A stretch of DNA of 64,000 nucleotides from NCBI RefSeq assembly GCF_024626525.1, contig NZ_JANJGU010000002.1, positions 434,001 through 498,000 of the forward strand, written 5' to 3'. Each line of letters opens with the position of its first letter. The stretch's first letter is position 1. The stretch comes from Lederbergia panacisoli. Its GTDB lineage: Bacteria > Bacillota > Bacilli > Bacillales > Bacillaceae_C. Position numbers and translations under genes: made by a program. This document shows positions 35,085-43,955 of the stretch, one piece after another. The notes under the pieces were generated by a model. It worked only from the letters and a program-made list of their open reading frames with translations. It was not told where the DNA came from and made no database searches.

Positions 35085-36497
35085 TCACTTAAAATATTGA
35101 AGTACTTCCTGTACGGCTTTTTTTCCTTGATCAATACAATCTGGGAGCCCGAGCCCTTCAAAAGAACTACCCGCCATAAAAACACCCGGCATATCTTCTT
35201 GAAGATTTTTTTTCATCTCTTCTATTCTTTCTTTGTGCCCGACTGTATATTGAGGCATAGCCTTTTCCCATCGTGTAATAATAGTGAATTGTGGTTTTGC
35301 TTCAATATTCATTGTTTCTTTCAAATCTTCTAATACAATTTGTTCAATTTCTGCGTCGGAAAGATCAACCACTGTTTCTTCTCCGGCACGACCAACATAG
35401 CATCGCAACAAGACTTTTCCTTGCGGGGTTGTATGCGGCCATTTTTTATGTGTCCAAGTACAAGCGGTTATTGTATAGTCACTGTTTCTTGAGACGACAA
35501 AACCCGTACCATCAATCGTATTTTCAACTTCCTTCTCATCAAACGCCATTGCTACAGTTGCTACTGTTGTTGCTGGCATATGTTTTAAGCCACATAAATA
35601 TTCTTTTTCCTGTAATAAATCGGCAATCGCTAAATGAGGTAATGTAATAACGACACTATCGGCATGAATGATTTCATCATTATTTAATTTAAGCTCGTAG
35701 CTTAAATTGGATTTTTTTTCTATAGCAGTGACTTGTACACCTTTCATGATAGTACAGTTATTCATGTTCTCCTCAATAGCATCTACCAATGATTGCAATC
35801 CATTTTTTAAAGTAAGAAATATCCCCTGATTCTTACTAGTTAAACGGTTTTTCGGAGCTTGCGATGCCGTCTTACTCATTCCTAGGATTAAGCTTCGATG
35901 CTCACGCTCAACCTTATAAAACTGTGGGAATGTTGACATTAAGCTCAGTTGGTCAATATCCCCTGCATATATTCCTGATAAAAGCGGCTCGATTAAATTT
36001 TCGACCACTTCATCACCAAGTCTTCTTCGGAAAAAATGACCAAGTGACTGGTCCTCTTCATTTTTCGATCGGGGCAATAGTATATCGCATGCTGCCCGCA
36101 TTTTTCCTTGAACAGAAAACAGACCAGTAGACATAAATGGTCCCAATTTTGTTGGAATGCCCATTACAGCTCCTTTAGGCATTGGATGAAGCTGTTCTTT
36201 TACAAGTACATATGATCTACCTGCCGTATTATTAACAAGCTCATCACCTAATCCAACTTCTCTCGCCAATTCTGCTGCGCTTGTTTTCCTTTCCAAAAAT
36301 GAATCTGGACCTCTTTCAATGACAAAACCGTCCTGATGAACCGTTTGGATCTTTCCACCAAGTTTGTGGCTTGCTTCTAAAAGAGTTACTTCAACGGGCA
36401 GTTTCTGATCAGCAATCGTTTTCTGCAAGTAATAAGCTGTCGTTAAACCAGTTATTCCACCACCGATCACAACAACCCTTTTCTTATTTTCACTCAA
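35085..36497 (-). CDS. hemY: Coproporphyrinogen III oxidase HemY (CgoX)
   Basis: A 470-residue FAD enzyme. The N-terminal dinucleotide motif is VVVIGGGITGLTTAYYL, and the C-terminal FAD segment is GVFMAGSSFEGLGLPDCIDQGK. In Firmicutes this enzyme oxidises coproporphyrinogen III to coproporphyrin III with oxygen in the coproporphyrin-dependent heme route. The TTG start has a TAGGGA site about nine bases upstream. It ends the hemE-hemH-hemY operon, 10 bp after hemH. The protein is complete. Confidence 0.93.
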   Translation of the reverse strand: MSENKKRVVVIGGGITGLTTAYYLQKTIADQKLPVEVTLLEASHKLGGKIQTVHQDGFVIERGPDSFLERKTSAAELAREVGLGDELVNNTAGRSYVLVKEQLHPMPKGAVMGIPTKLGPFMSTGLFSVQGKMRAACDILLPRSKNEEDQSLGHFFRRRLGDEVVENLIEPLLSGIYAGDIDQLSLMSTFPQFYKVEREHRSLILGMSKTASQAPKNRLTSKNQGIFLTLKNGLQSLVDAIEENMNNCTIMKGVQVTAIEKKSNLSYELKLNNDEIIHADSVVITLPHLAIADLLQEKEYLCGLKHMPATTVATVAMAFDEKEVENTIDGTGFVVSRNSDYTITACTWTHKKWPHTTPQGKVLLRCYVGRAGEETVVDLSDAEIEQIVLEDLKETMNIEAKPQFTIITRWEKAMPQYTVGHKERIEEMKKNLQEDMPGVFMAGSSFEGLGLPDCIDQGKKAVQEVLQYFK

Positions 36498-36507
36498 CGT
36501 AAAATCC

Positions 36508-37443
36508 CTACTTTTTACTAAGATGTTTTAATATAACAGAACTCATCGCGTCAATAAATTTAGGCTGAGCATCTGGCATAGCTGGCCTGTAATATGCTGC
36601 GCCGACTTCATCCGTTACTACTTTACATTCCACATCATTGTCATACAGGACTTCAAGATGGGTCGAAACAAACCCGACTGGAATGTAAACAAATGCTTTA
36701 TAGCCTTTTTTCTCGTATAGTTCTTTAGTCAAATCTTGTACATCTGGCCCAAGCCATGGATCAGGTGTGTTGCCTTCACTTTGCCAGCCTACTTCATATT
36801 CTGTAATACCCGCTTCCTTAGCGATTAAATCAGCCGTTTCTTGAAGTTGCTTTGGATACGGGTCTCCATATTGGAGTATTTTTTCCGGAAGACTATGTGC
36901 GGACACAATCAAACATGCATGATTTCGTTGATTTTCTGGCATGTTGCCATATACTTCTTTGACCTCATCTGCCCAAAATTGAATGAATTTAGGTTCTTCA
37001 TACCAACTTTCAACTGATGTAATAACTGGACCACCAAGCTTTTCAGCTGTTTCTTTCGCACGTTCATTATAAGACTTTACACTAAATGTTGAAAAATGAG
37101 GGGCCAGTACTAAAGAAACAGCTTCCTCAATCCCATCTTTATGCATTTTTTCAACAGCATCTTCAATGAAGGGCTCGATATGTTTTAAACCGATATAAGC
37201 TTTGAATTCAATCTCATCTTGAATCTCATTTAAGTGATCTTGAAGACCGAAAGCTTGCTGTTCTGTAATTTTAGCAAGCGGAGAAATTCCGCCAATCGCT
37301 TTATATCTATTCTCCAAATCTTCTAAAGCTTCCTTGGAAGGCGGACGCCCATGGCGAATGTGAGTATAGTATCGTTCAATATCTTCTTCACTATATGGAG
37401 TCCCGTAGGCCATAACCAATAGCCCCATTTTCTTTCTAGTCAA
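36508..37443 (-). CDS. hemH: Coproporphyrin ferrochelatase HemH (CpfC)
   Basis: About 311 residues that insert Fe2+ into coproporphyrin III. The metal-handling His lies in [11 protein letters not shown] and the conserved Glu in [34 protein letters not shown] opens the protein as in B. subtilis HemH. The TTG at 37441-37443 lies nine bases after AAGGAG and matches the start of the B. subtilis protein; the ATG two codons earlier is too close to that site. It lies 19 bp after hemE. The monofunctional, soluble Firmicute form is recognisable by the lack of a C-terminal membrane anchor. Confidence 0.94.
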   Translation of the reverse strand: MTRKKMGLLVMAYGTPYSEEDIERYYTHIRHGRPPSKEALEDLENRYKAIGGISPLAKITEQQAFGLQDHLNEIQDEIEFKAYIGLKHIEPFIEDAVEKMHKDGIEEAVSLVLAPHFSTFSVKSYNERAKETAEKLGGPVITSVESWYEEPKFIQFWADEVKEVYGNMPENQRNHACLIVSAHSLPEKILQYGDPYPKQLQETADLIAKEAGITEYEVGWQSEGNTPDPWLGPDVQDLTKELYEKKGYKAFVYIPVGFVSTHLEVLYDNDVECKVVTDEVGAAYYRPAMPDAQPKFIDAMSSVILKHLSKK

Positions 37444-37462
37444 TCTCATTCACTCCTTTTTG

Positions 37463-38515
37463 TTATCGTGATTGTTTTATTTTTTCAGAACTATATTCGT
37501 GAATAAAGGATGTCAACTGTTTTAACATTTCTGGTTTGACTTCTGGGAATACTCCGTGTCCAAGATTAAAGATAAACCCAGGTGATTGAATTCCTTGATC
37601 AATAATTTCCTGTGCACGCTCCTCTACTGCTTCCCAGCTTGCAATTAATACTGCGGGGTCTAAATTTCCTTGAACTGCTTTTGTAACACCCATTTTTCGT
37701 GCTTCAGAAATAGGAAGTCTCCAATCAAGCCCCACAACATCAAGTGGGAGGTCATTCCACTCCAAGGCTAAGTGGCTAGCACCGACTCCATGCATGATGA
37801 GAGGTACATTTTCAGTCTTCATTTCTGCAAATATTTTCGTCATGACAGGCTTAATGTATTTTTTGTAATCCGCTCTACTTAATGCCCCTACCCAAGAGTC
37901 AAATATTTGAACAGCGCTAACACCAGCCTTGATTTGAGCTTTCAAATATGTAACGGTCATATCGCCCAATTTTTCCATTAATAAAAACCATGCTTCCGGC
38001 TCAGAATACATGAAGGCTTTTGTTTTATGATAGTTTTTGGACGGACCACCTTCAATCATATAGCTTGCAAGCGTAAATGGTGCACCTGCAAAACCGATTA
38101 AAGGCACGGTTAATTGTTCTTCAGTTAATATCTTGATTGTCTCAAGAACATATGGAATATCATCCTCAGGATGAATTTCTCCTAAAGCTTCTATATCCTT
38201 AACGGAGCGAATTGGGTTATCAATAACCGGACCAATTCCACTTTTAATTTCAACATCGACTCCTAATGCTGGAAGTGGAGTCATAATATCTTTATATAAA
38301 ATAGCTGCATCCACGTTATACATTTCAACTGGCAGCCTTGTTACATAGGCGCATATTTCTGGTTGATGTGTAATCTCAAACAATGAATATTTTTCTTTCA
38401 ATTTGCGGTACTCAGCTTGGGAACGGCCAGCTTGTCTCATATACCAAACAGGAACATGGTCCGTTCGCTCTCCTTTAGCTGCTCGCAAAAAAGTATCATT
38501 TTTAATATTTTTCAT
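37463..38515 (-). CDS. hemE: Uroporphyrinogen decarboxylase HemE
   Basis: A 350-residue TIM-barrel enzyme that removes four carboxyl groups from uroporphyrinogen III. The N-terminal signature [16 protein letters not shown] carries the two conserved Arg residues, with [16 protein letters not shown] and GVDWRLPI-type [13 protein letters not shown] later. AAAGGTGG precedes the ATG. It is the first gene of hemEHY and is divergent from hmoB across 244 bp, so heme synthesis and heme breakdown genes share a control region. No operator could be identified there. Confidence 0.95.
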   Translation of the reverse strand: MKNIKNDTFLRAAKGERTDHVPVWYMRQAGRSQAEYRKLKEKYSLFEITHQPEICAYVTRLPVEMYNVDAAILYKDIMTPLPALGVDVEIKSGIGPVIDNPIRSVKDIEALGEIHPEDDIPYVLETIKILTEEQLTVPLIGFAGAPFTLASYMIEGGPSKNYHKTKAFMYSEPEAWFLLMEKLGDMTVTYLKAQIKAGVSAVQIFDSWVGALSRADYKKYIKPVMTKIFAEMKTENVPLIMHGVGASHLALEWNDLPLDVVGLDWRLPISEARKMGVTKAVQGNLDPAVLIASWEAVEERAQEIIDQGIQSPGFIFNLGHGVFPEVKPEMLKQLTSFIHEYSSEKIKQSR

Positions 38516-38759
38516 GATGATCCACCTTTCAAGGTTTCGGTAACTGTATTGTATTATAAAAGTATCGGAACTTAAAATATATGGAATTCGATATAACTAT
38601 AGTATTTTTCCTACTCAAAGTATAGGCAACTACTCGTCTTGTCATAAATTTGTCCTTTTTATCGCCTTAAGTTAGCCTAATCCCTTCTGTTTGTAAATTC
38701 CTTTCAAGGGTAAAATAGAATTAATTGTTGAACGTATCAAATGTGAATGAGGTGGTTAT

Positions 38760-39266
38760 ATGAATGTTTATATAGCAATGGGAACGTATTACTTTTTGAA
38801 AAAGCTTGAAGAAAAGCATTCAAATGAAAAAATGGTTTTAATGCAAAATATGGAAGGCTGCCTACTTTGGCATGAGAGCACTGGACAAACCATATTTCAG
38901 TCACCAAAAAAATATGAATTGATGGAAGAAATAGGTGAATTTGAAAATGAAGGAGTTGTTTTATGCAATTTTATTCCTGTCAGAGACGAAAATAGGCCAG
39001 TTTTTGAATACGGGATAACGGATAAAATTAAATTACTTCAGAATGAACCTGGATTGATAACATCACGTATACTCCGTCCACTGTCAAATGATACATACTT
39101 GCATATGACGATGTGGAAAGACGAAAACCATATTCATGCATGGAAAAATTCTACAATGTATAATCATGTCCATTTTCATTCAAAGGGCACTAATATATTT
39201 TCTGGTCCCGCTTATTCTACAACCTATTTTGTTTCTGAAGAAAATGACAGCGATAAAGACAACTAG
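38760..39266 (+). CDS. hmoB: Heme-degrading monooxygenase HmoB
   Basis: A 168-residue protein. The C-terminal half has the antibiotic biosynthesis monooxygenase (ABM) fold with SRILRPLSNDTYLHMTMWKD and HIHAWKNSTMY, the Trp and His region typical of IsdG-type heme oxygenases, ending PAYSTTYFVSEEND as in B. subtilis HmoB (YhgC). These enzymes cleave heme to release iron. The GAGGTGG site precedes the ATG. The divergent hemEHY operon is the same neighbour as in B. subtilis. Regulation by iron (Fur) was not visible. Confidence 0.9.
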   Translation: MNVYIAMGTYYFLKKLEEKHSNEKMVLMQNMEGCLLWHESTGQTIFQSPKKYELMEEIGEFENEGVVLCNFIPVRDENRPVFEYGITDKIKLLQNEPGLITSRILRPLSNDTYLHMTMWKDENHIHAWKNSTMYNHVHFHSKGTNIFSGPAYSTTYFVSEENDSDKDN

Positions 39267-39376
39267 CGAGCCGCTTGTAATGACCGGGTTTTTAAAAATT
39301 TCTTGCGCACACTCTTCTGAAAAATTGATATAATTATTTCGAGACTGAAAATATTGATTAGGCGGGTGTGCTTCCA

Positions 39377-40549
39377 ATGAAGGAAAAAATATTTGAACGT
39401 TTAGAGCAATACTATAATGAAATGGTTAAAATAAGACGCTACTTACATCAAAACCCGGAATTATCTTTTAAAGAGGTTAAAACTGCGGCTTTTATTGCTG
39501 AATACTACAATCGCCTTGGTGTAGAAGTAAAAACTGGGGTGGGCGGCAATGGAGTTGTAGCTAGAATTAAAGGTGGAAAATCAGGAAAAACGGTGGCGTT
39601 GCGCGCCGATTTCGATGCTTTGCCTATCCATGAAGAAACAGGTCTTCCATTCAAATCGCTTGTTCCAGGAGTCATGCATGCATGCGGTCATGATGGACAT
39701 ACTGCTACACTACTAGTATTGGCTAGAGTTATAAATGAGATGAAGGAAGAACTTTCTGGCGAATACGTCATGATCCATCAACATGCTGAAGAATATGCTC
39801 CTGGCGGCGCAAAACCGATGATTGAAGATGGATGTTTAGATGGTGTTGATGTCATTTTCGGTACTCATCTATGGGCAGATGGTCCATATGGGAATATCCG
39901 GTACCGAAAAGGACCGATTATGGCAGCAGCGGACCGTTTTGAAATAACCATTAAAGGGTACGGCGGACATGGCGCCCAGCCCCATAAAACGAAAGACGCA
40001 ATTGTAATTGGATCTCAGCTCGTCATGAATTTACAGCAAATTGTCAGTCGAAGAGTAGCACCAATTGAGTCAGCAGTAGTATCAGTCGGATCTTTTATTT
40101 CCGATAATGCTTTCAACGTCATTGCAGATGAAGCAAAGCTTGGCGGTACAGTGCGTACGTTTAACGAAGATATTAGGGATATGATAGAAAAAGAGATTGA
40201 GAGAATTGTGAAAGGTACATGTATAGCGGCTGGTTGTGAATATGAGTTTAACTACTATAGAGGATATCCAGCAGTCGTGAATCATGATGCTGAAACAGAT
40301 TTTCTTGTAGATGTTGCAAAGGAAGTACCTGAAAATACGTTAATTGAAGAAACAAAACCAGAAATGGGCGGCGAAGACTTTGCCTATTATTTGCAAAATG
40401 TAAAAGGAACATTCTTCTTCACAGGAGCAAGACCAGATGGTGTCGAGCATGGCTATCCACATCACCACCCGAAATTTGATATTAATGAAAAAGCGATGCT
40501 TGCGGCTGCAAAAACGCTCGGATTGGCAGCCATCAAATCAGCTAATTAA
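39377..40549 (+). CDS. yhaA: M20 family amidohydrolase YhaA
   Basis: A 390-residue zinc peptidase of the M20D group (aminoacylase/IAA-amino acid hydrolase type). Metal ligands are in VMHACGHDGHTA, MIHQHAEEYAPGG, FGTHLW and near the C-terminus YPHHHPKFD; the catalytic Glu is in HAEE. It removes acyl groups from N-acylated amino acids. The ATG at 39377 follows GGCGGG; the GTG three codons earlier is too close to that site. It is monocistronic with a strong terminator. The exact acyl donor is unknown. Confidence 0.9.
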   Translation: MKEKIFERLEQYYNEMVKIRRYLHQNPELSFKEVKTAAFIAEYYNRLGVEVKTGVGGNGVVARIKGGKSGKTVALRADFDALPIHEETGLPFKSLVPGVMHACGHDGHTATLLVLARVINEMKEELSGEYVMIHQHAEEYAPGGAKPMIEDGCLDGVDVIFGTHLWADGPYGNIRYRKGPIMAAADRFEITIKGYGGHGAQPHKTKDAIVIGSQLVMNLQQIVSRRVAPIESAVVSVGSFISDNAFNVIADEAKLGGTVRTFNEDIRDMIEKEIERIVKGTCIAAGCEYEFNYYRGYPAVVNHDAETDFLVDVAKEVPENTLIEETKPEMGGEDFAYYLQNVKGTFFFTGARPDGVEHGYPHHHPKFDINEKAMLAAAKTLGLAAIKSAN

Positions 40550-40554
40550 TAATT

Positions 40555-40587
40555 AAATCCCCGAAGAAAATTTCTTCGGGGATTTTT
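40555..40587 (+). terminator. Terminator of yhaA
   Basis: AAATCCCCGAAGAAA pairs with TTTCTTCGGGGATTT (40555-40569 and 40571-40585), followed by T residues. Confidence 0.88.
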
Positions 40588-40647
40588 CAAATTTTTAGCC
40601 ATTGTATTGTAAAACTGATCTTGATAACAAACTTCCTAGTCTCGTTT

Positions 40648-41874
40648 TCAAGAAAGCCTATCTAATTTCACAATTCTTCCAGGCGCATAAATTTTAGCAA
40701 ATAACAAAGTAAAGGCAATTGAGATAAATAGAACGATGATTCCGTTTTGCAGCCCTATGCTGACAAAAGCACAAAGCCCAAATAAAACTGCTTGAACGAG
40801 AAGGACTTGGAATAAAAGTTTTTGAAACGCATCTCTTTTTTGAGAATGTTCAACAGGGTATAGGCTCGTCCATATTATTAATTCATGTTTACGCAAAATA
40901 GGAAATAATTGAAATCCTGTTAAATAAAGAAATAGCAAGGAAATAGCAATAGACAAATAAAAATTCCCGCTAAAAATTATGATAAAAATGGAAATGAGTG
41001 TTAACCGCACAATCAATCCCGAAAATTCACTCGTTCTTAGAATTGTCCGTGCAAACAAAAAACGATACGTGCTTTCTTTTCCGTATGGAATCATTGAAAA
41101 GACGGGGTCAAGCCATATTCTTCTTTTCACTTTTCCTTTTAAGTGAGGAACATCCGTAAACATGTTCGCAGCATGATAAAATGCCTGCATTCTTCCCTGT
41201 TCTTTTTCAATTAAAATTTCCCACTTTATCGTTTTATTTTTTGAGGCTTCCTTTACATAAATCGTAAATACTGCCATAATCAATAAAACGACTCCAAAAA
41301 ACCAATACGATGCTTTTTCAATGAAAAAATAAAACAATAGAGCATTAAAAATATAGCGAATGATCCAGTCGTATACATGCACGAAAGAATCCCTAATTTT
41401 TAACAATTGCCAATGGATGATAAGGTTCCAAATTTTTAATGCTAAAGCAAGCATAAGCATGTAAAAGAACATACTAAACCCATTGCCTGTTACTTGAACA
41501 TACATTGGCATACATGCAGCGAGAATCAGTAAAATGATATACGATTGTCCTATAAAGCTAACGCTCAACCCTTTTCTGAAGTACGAACTGAGCTTTGTCT
41601 CAAGAGGCAGTAAAAATACGAGGTCGGCCTCCTTCAAAAAGGTTGATATTGGACTTACTGTTAGTACTACGCCCAAAATAAATGCCATGACGATTCCAAC
41701 CGGAAATCCTGAAGTCAACGTTTTAACCCAGCCAGAGTAGTAATAGATTGCTGCTCCCCCGCCAAATATAAGTACAAAGAGCAAATGATCATTAAACATA
41801 TACTTCAAATAACGGCGAAGTTCTTTCATATAAGATTGAAATCTATCCCGCCACAACTCGTCTATATGCTTCAT
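40648..41874 (-). CDS. ecsB: ABC transporter permease EcsB
   Basis: A 408-residue membrane protein with about ten hydrophobic segments, beginning HIDELWRDRFQSYMKELRR, the EcsB pattern. With the ATPase EcsA it forms an ABC complex that in B. subtilis is needed for RasP-dependent proteolysis, secretion, competence and sporulation. It overlaps ecsA by four bases (ATGA). The transported substrate is not firmly known. A partner EcsC is not present after it in this window. Confidence 0.92.
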   Translation of the reverse strand: MKHIDELWRDRFQSYMKELRRYLKYMFNDHLLFVLIFGGGAAIYYYSGWVKTLTSGFPVGIVMAFILGVVLTVSPISTFLKEADLVFLLPLETKLSSYFRKGLSVSFIGQSYIILLILAACMPMYVQVTGNGFSMFFYMLMLALALKIWNLIIHWQLLKIRDSFVHVYDWIIRYIFNALLFYFFIEKASYWFFGVVLLIMAVFTIYVKEASKNKTIKWEILIEKEQGRMQAFYHAANMFTDVPHLKGKVKRRIWLDPVFSMIPYGKESTYRFLFARTILRTSEFSGLIVRLTLISIFIIIFSGNFYLSIAISLLFLYLTGFQLFPILRKHELIIWTSLYPVEHSQKRDAFQKLLFQVLLVQAVLFGLCAFVSIGLQNGIIVLFISIAFTLLFAKIYAPGRIVKLDRLS

Positions 41875-42608
41875 GGCATCTCTTCCTTTGTCAGCTGGAT
41901 ATAAATATCATCCAATGTTGCACCCGGCATTGAAAATTTTTCCTGCAATTCACTCAATGTACCTTTTGCTCGAACTTCCCCATTATGTAAAATAATAAAC
42001 CCGTCGCAATAGCGTTCTGCCGTCGCTAATATATGAGTGGACATTAAAATTCCCGCTCCTTTTTCTCTCATATCCTTCATTAATTCAAGAAGGGATTGAA
42101 TTCCGAGGGGATCTAGTCCTACAAATGGCTCATCTATAATGTACAAAGCTGGCTCGATTAAAAATGCACACATAATCATCACCTTCTGTTTCATCCCTTT
42201 AGAAAAATGTGCGGGAAACCATTTGAGCTTTTTATCTAAACGAAACTCTTTCAATAACAGACCTACACGATTTTCATACTCTTTTTCAGAAAGTCCGTAA
42301 GCCATCGCGGATAATTTTAAGTGTTCATCCAATGTTAACTCTTCATACAAAATTGGAGTTTCGGGGACAAACGACAATTGCTTTCGATATTCTTCAGGTT
42401 GATCTTTTAACGTTAATCCATTTATCGCTATTGAACCCGATCGCTCCTCCATTAATCCGATAATATGCTTGATCGTCGTACTTTTTCCTGCTCCATTTAA
42501 ACCGATCAATCCAATTATTTGTCCAGCTTCTACTGAAAATGAGACATCTTTTAAAACAGGATTTTTCGTATATCCGCCTGTTACATTTTTCACCTCAAGT
42601 AAAGACAT
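41871..42608 (-). CDS. ecsA: ABC transporter ATPase EcsA
   Basis: A 245-residue ABC ATPase. Walker A is GLNGAGKSTTI, the signature is FSKGMKQKVMI, and Walker B is LYIIDEPFVGLD. It energises EcsB, whose gene overlaps by four bases. The opening SLLEVKNVTGGYTKNPVLKD matches EcsA of B. subtilis, and the divergent hit gene 442 bp away is the same neighbour. The start ATG sits at the left edge of a long intergenic region that also holds an orphan terminator. Confidence 0.93.
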   Translation of the reverse strand: MSLLEVKNVTGGYTKNPVLKDVSFSVEAGQIIGLIGLNGAGKSTTIKHIIGLMEERSGSIAINGLTLKDQPEEYRKQLSFVPETPILYEELTLDEHLKLSAMAYGLSEKEYENRVGLLLKEFRLDKKLKWFPAHFSKGMKQKVMIMCAFLIEPALYIIDEPFVGLDPLGIQSLLELMKDMREKGAGILMSTHILATAERYCDGFIILHNGEVRAKGTLSELQEKFSMPGATLDDIYIQLTKEEMP

Positions 42609-42700
42609 AAAAAAACGCCCTCTCTTCTTTTCCTACAGTATCATTATTGTACCAAAAGAATTCTAATGAGGCATAATAATTTTTGGTTATATTTACCTGT

Positions 42701-42994
42701 ATGTCTTATTCCAAATGTGGACAATATAATATCGAAGGAGCGGGAGGACTAAGCCAAAGCTGGGGTGGTTGTCGAAGACACATATCTGCAGTAGAAGCGG
42801 AAAGCCACGATGAACATTGACCATGATTATCAAACTTGACATTGACAAGGGAGATGATTGCGTTGGGCTATGAAGATTCGGATATTTCTTTAATAAAATC
42901 ATTTCATTAAAACGAAATGATGTAAAGAAACCTTTCCAAGTAACCCGCTAACCCCTTCAACGAGCAGGATTTTTATTAAATCCTGCTCGTTTTC
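42701..42994 (+). other. Unexplained transcribed-looking stretch ending in a strong terminator
   Basis: Between ecsA and hit (442 bp, no called gene) the plus strand carries a TATAAT (42725-42730), the GC-richer, structured-looking segment 42735-42830, a hairpin ATCATTTC/GAAATGAT (42898-42921) and a perfect terminator at 42959-42993. A 39-codon frame at 42701-42820 (ending HISAVEAESHDEH) is open, with two Cys and many Gly, but it has no ribosome site. The terminator has no gene to serve, which suggests a small RNA or a leader. I cannot name it. Confidence 0.4.
42959..42993 (+). terminator. Orphan terminator upstream of hit
   Basis: AACGAGCAGGATTT (42959-42972) pairs perfectly with AAATCCTGCTCGTT (42978-42991), with a T run on the plus strand only. 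It lies 58 bp before the hit start codon. Confidence 0.8.
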
Positions 42995-43050
42995 ACTTTC
43001 CGAAAGGAGTATGTTAAAATATTCCTATCACTCCAAGGAAGGTGGAACAT

Positions 43051-43476
43051 ATGAGCGATTGTATTTTTTGTAAAATTGTAAATGGCGAATTGCCATCTGC
43101 AAAAGTTTTTGAAAATGAAGATGTATTGGCTTTTCTTGATATAAGCCAAATTACTAAAGGACATACTTTAGTCATCCCGAAAGTACATAATGAAAATGTA
43201 TATAATTTACCTGAAGATGCAGCTAGTAAGTTATTTGAAGTAGTTCCCGAAATTTCCCGAGCAATCAAAAAAGAATTCGAACCTGTTGGATTGAACTTAT
43301 TAAATAATAATGGAGCATTTGCCGGCCAAGCAGTTTTCCATTACCATTTACACCTCATTCCTCGTTACGATGAGAATGATGGATTTGATACAAAATACAT
43401 TAGTCACCATGCTGATTATACTGGCGACGATCTCCAATCCATCGCGCAATCTATTCAACAGCATATCTCTAAATAA
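43051..43476 (+). CDS. hit: HIT family protein Hit
   Basis: A 141-residue histidine triad protein with the active-site motif VFHYHLHLIPRY (HxHxH). SDCIFCKIVNGELPSAKVFE opens the protein, including the CxxC pair of the HINT branch. HIT enzymes hydrolyse nucleoside phosphoramidates and adenylates; the cellular target is unknown. The ATG at 43051 follows AAGGAAGGTGG; the GTG at 43042 lies inside that site. It is divergent from ecsAB as in B. subtilis. Confidence 0.93.
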   Translation: MSDCIFCKIVNGELPSAKVFENEDVLAFLDISQITKGHTLVIPKVHNENVYNLPEDAASKLFEVVPEISRAIKKEFEPVGLNLLNNNGAFAGQAVFHYHLHLIPRYDENDGFDTKYISHHADYTGDDLQSIAQSIQQHISK

Positions 43477-43502
43477 CTCCTCTCAGTGGGGTTATTTTTT
43501 TC
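43472..43502 (+). terminator. Terminator of hit
   Basis: AATAACTCC (43472-43480) pairs with GGGGTTATT (43488-43496), including one G-T pair, followed by seven T. Confidence 0.75.
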
Positions 43503-43508
43503 TTTAAG

Positions 43509-43783
43509 GCTCTGTCATTACTGCATGTTAATTTTAAGACATTTGAAAAATAAACGGAAAAATTCCGCTTATTTAAGTAAATACCCATATTTCCTTAAAA
43601 ATAAGAGGAGATTTTCCGTTTATATGGTCCAAATCATTGGATTTTGTTATATTTTGAGCAGTTAACCGGAATATCTCCGCTTATTACTGCTTCTTAAGCT
43701 GGTTTATATAGATTAACCGGAAATTCTCCATCTATTTATTCTCATACCTACACTTTAATCAACAATTAATAATAACAGAGCCA
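43509..43783. repeat. MITE-like block with terminal inverted repeats and four internal palindromic repeats
   Basis: GGCTCTGTCATTA (43509-43521) and TAATAACAGAGCC (43771-43783) are inverted copies with one mismatch, and partial matching continues for about 28 bases inward. Inside lie four copies of a palindromic unit of the form AACCGGAAATTCTCCGCTTA (43551-43575, 43601-43624 reversed, 43661-43686, 43712-43740). No frame of useful length exists in the block. Confidence 0.6.
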
Positions 43784-43920
43784 TCTGCAGCGGAAATCAA
43801 CGTACTTATTAGACAAATCCCTTCTTAATTAAAAAATTCTTCTTCTTTATCTAGGACTATTATGCTACAATATTCTTAATCTTTCGCTGGCAGCAATCAG
43901 TGCATGTCCAGGAAAGCAAA

Positions 43921-43948
43921 AAGAAGAGAATAGTTGAGAAGAGGAGAG
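43921..43948 (+). promoter_or_regulatory. Predicted TRAP binding site over the trpP ribosome site
   Basis: Triplets AAG, GAG, TAG, GAG, GAG and GAG start at 43921, 43926, 43931, 43936, 43941 and 43946, an exact 5-base period with AA, TT, AA and GA spacers. This is the (G/U)AG repeat pattern bound by the trp RNA-binding attenuation protein. The last triplets are the ribosome site itself (GAGGAG). Two more, GAG and TAG, follow inside the coding region (43966 and 43972). Tryptophan-loaded TRAP would block trpP translation. Confidence 0.7.
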
Positions 43949-43955
43949 ATTTTAC

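Noticed and set aside
42701-42820. 39-residue Gly/Cys peptide gene (possible bacteriocin)
   Set aside because: No ribosome site, no leader-peptide pattern and no transport or immunity genes nearby; kept only as part of the unexplained region.
42735-42830. T-box or SRP RNA in the ecsA-hit gap
   Set aside because: A GGGTGG-like string is present, but the T-box core and specifier stem are not, and hit is not an expected T-box target. The conserved SRP RNA tetraloop region is also absent.
42693-42902. 69-codon minus-strand frame between ecsA and hit
   Set aside because: Codon use and composition are those of antisense frames; no ribosome site.
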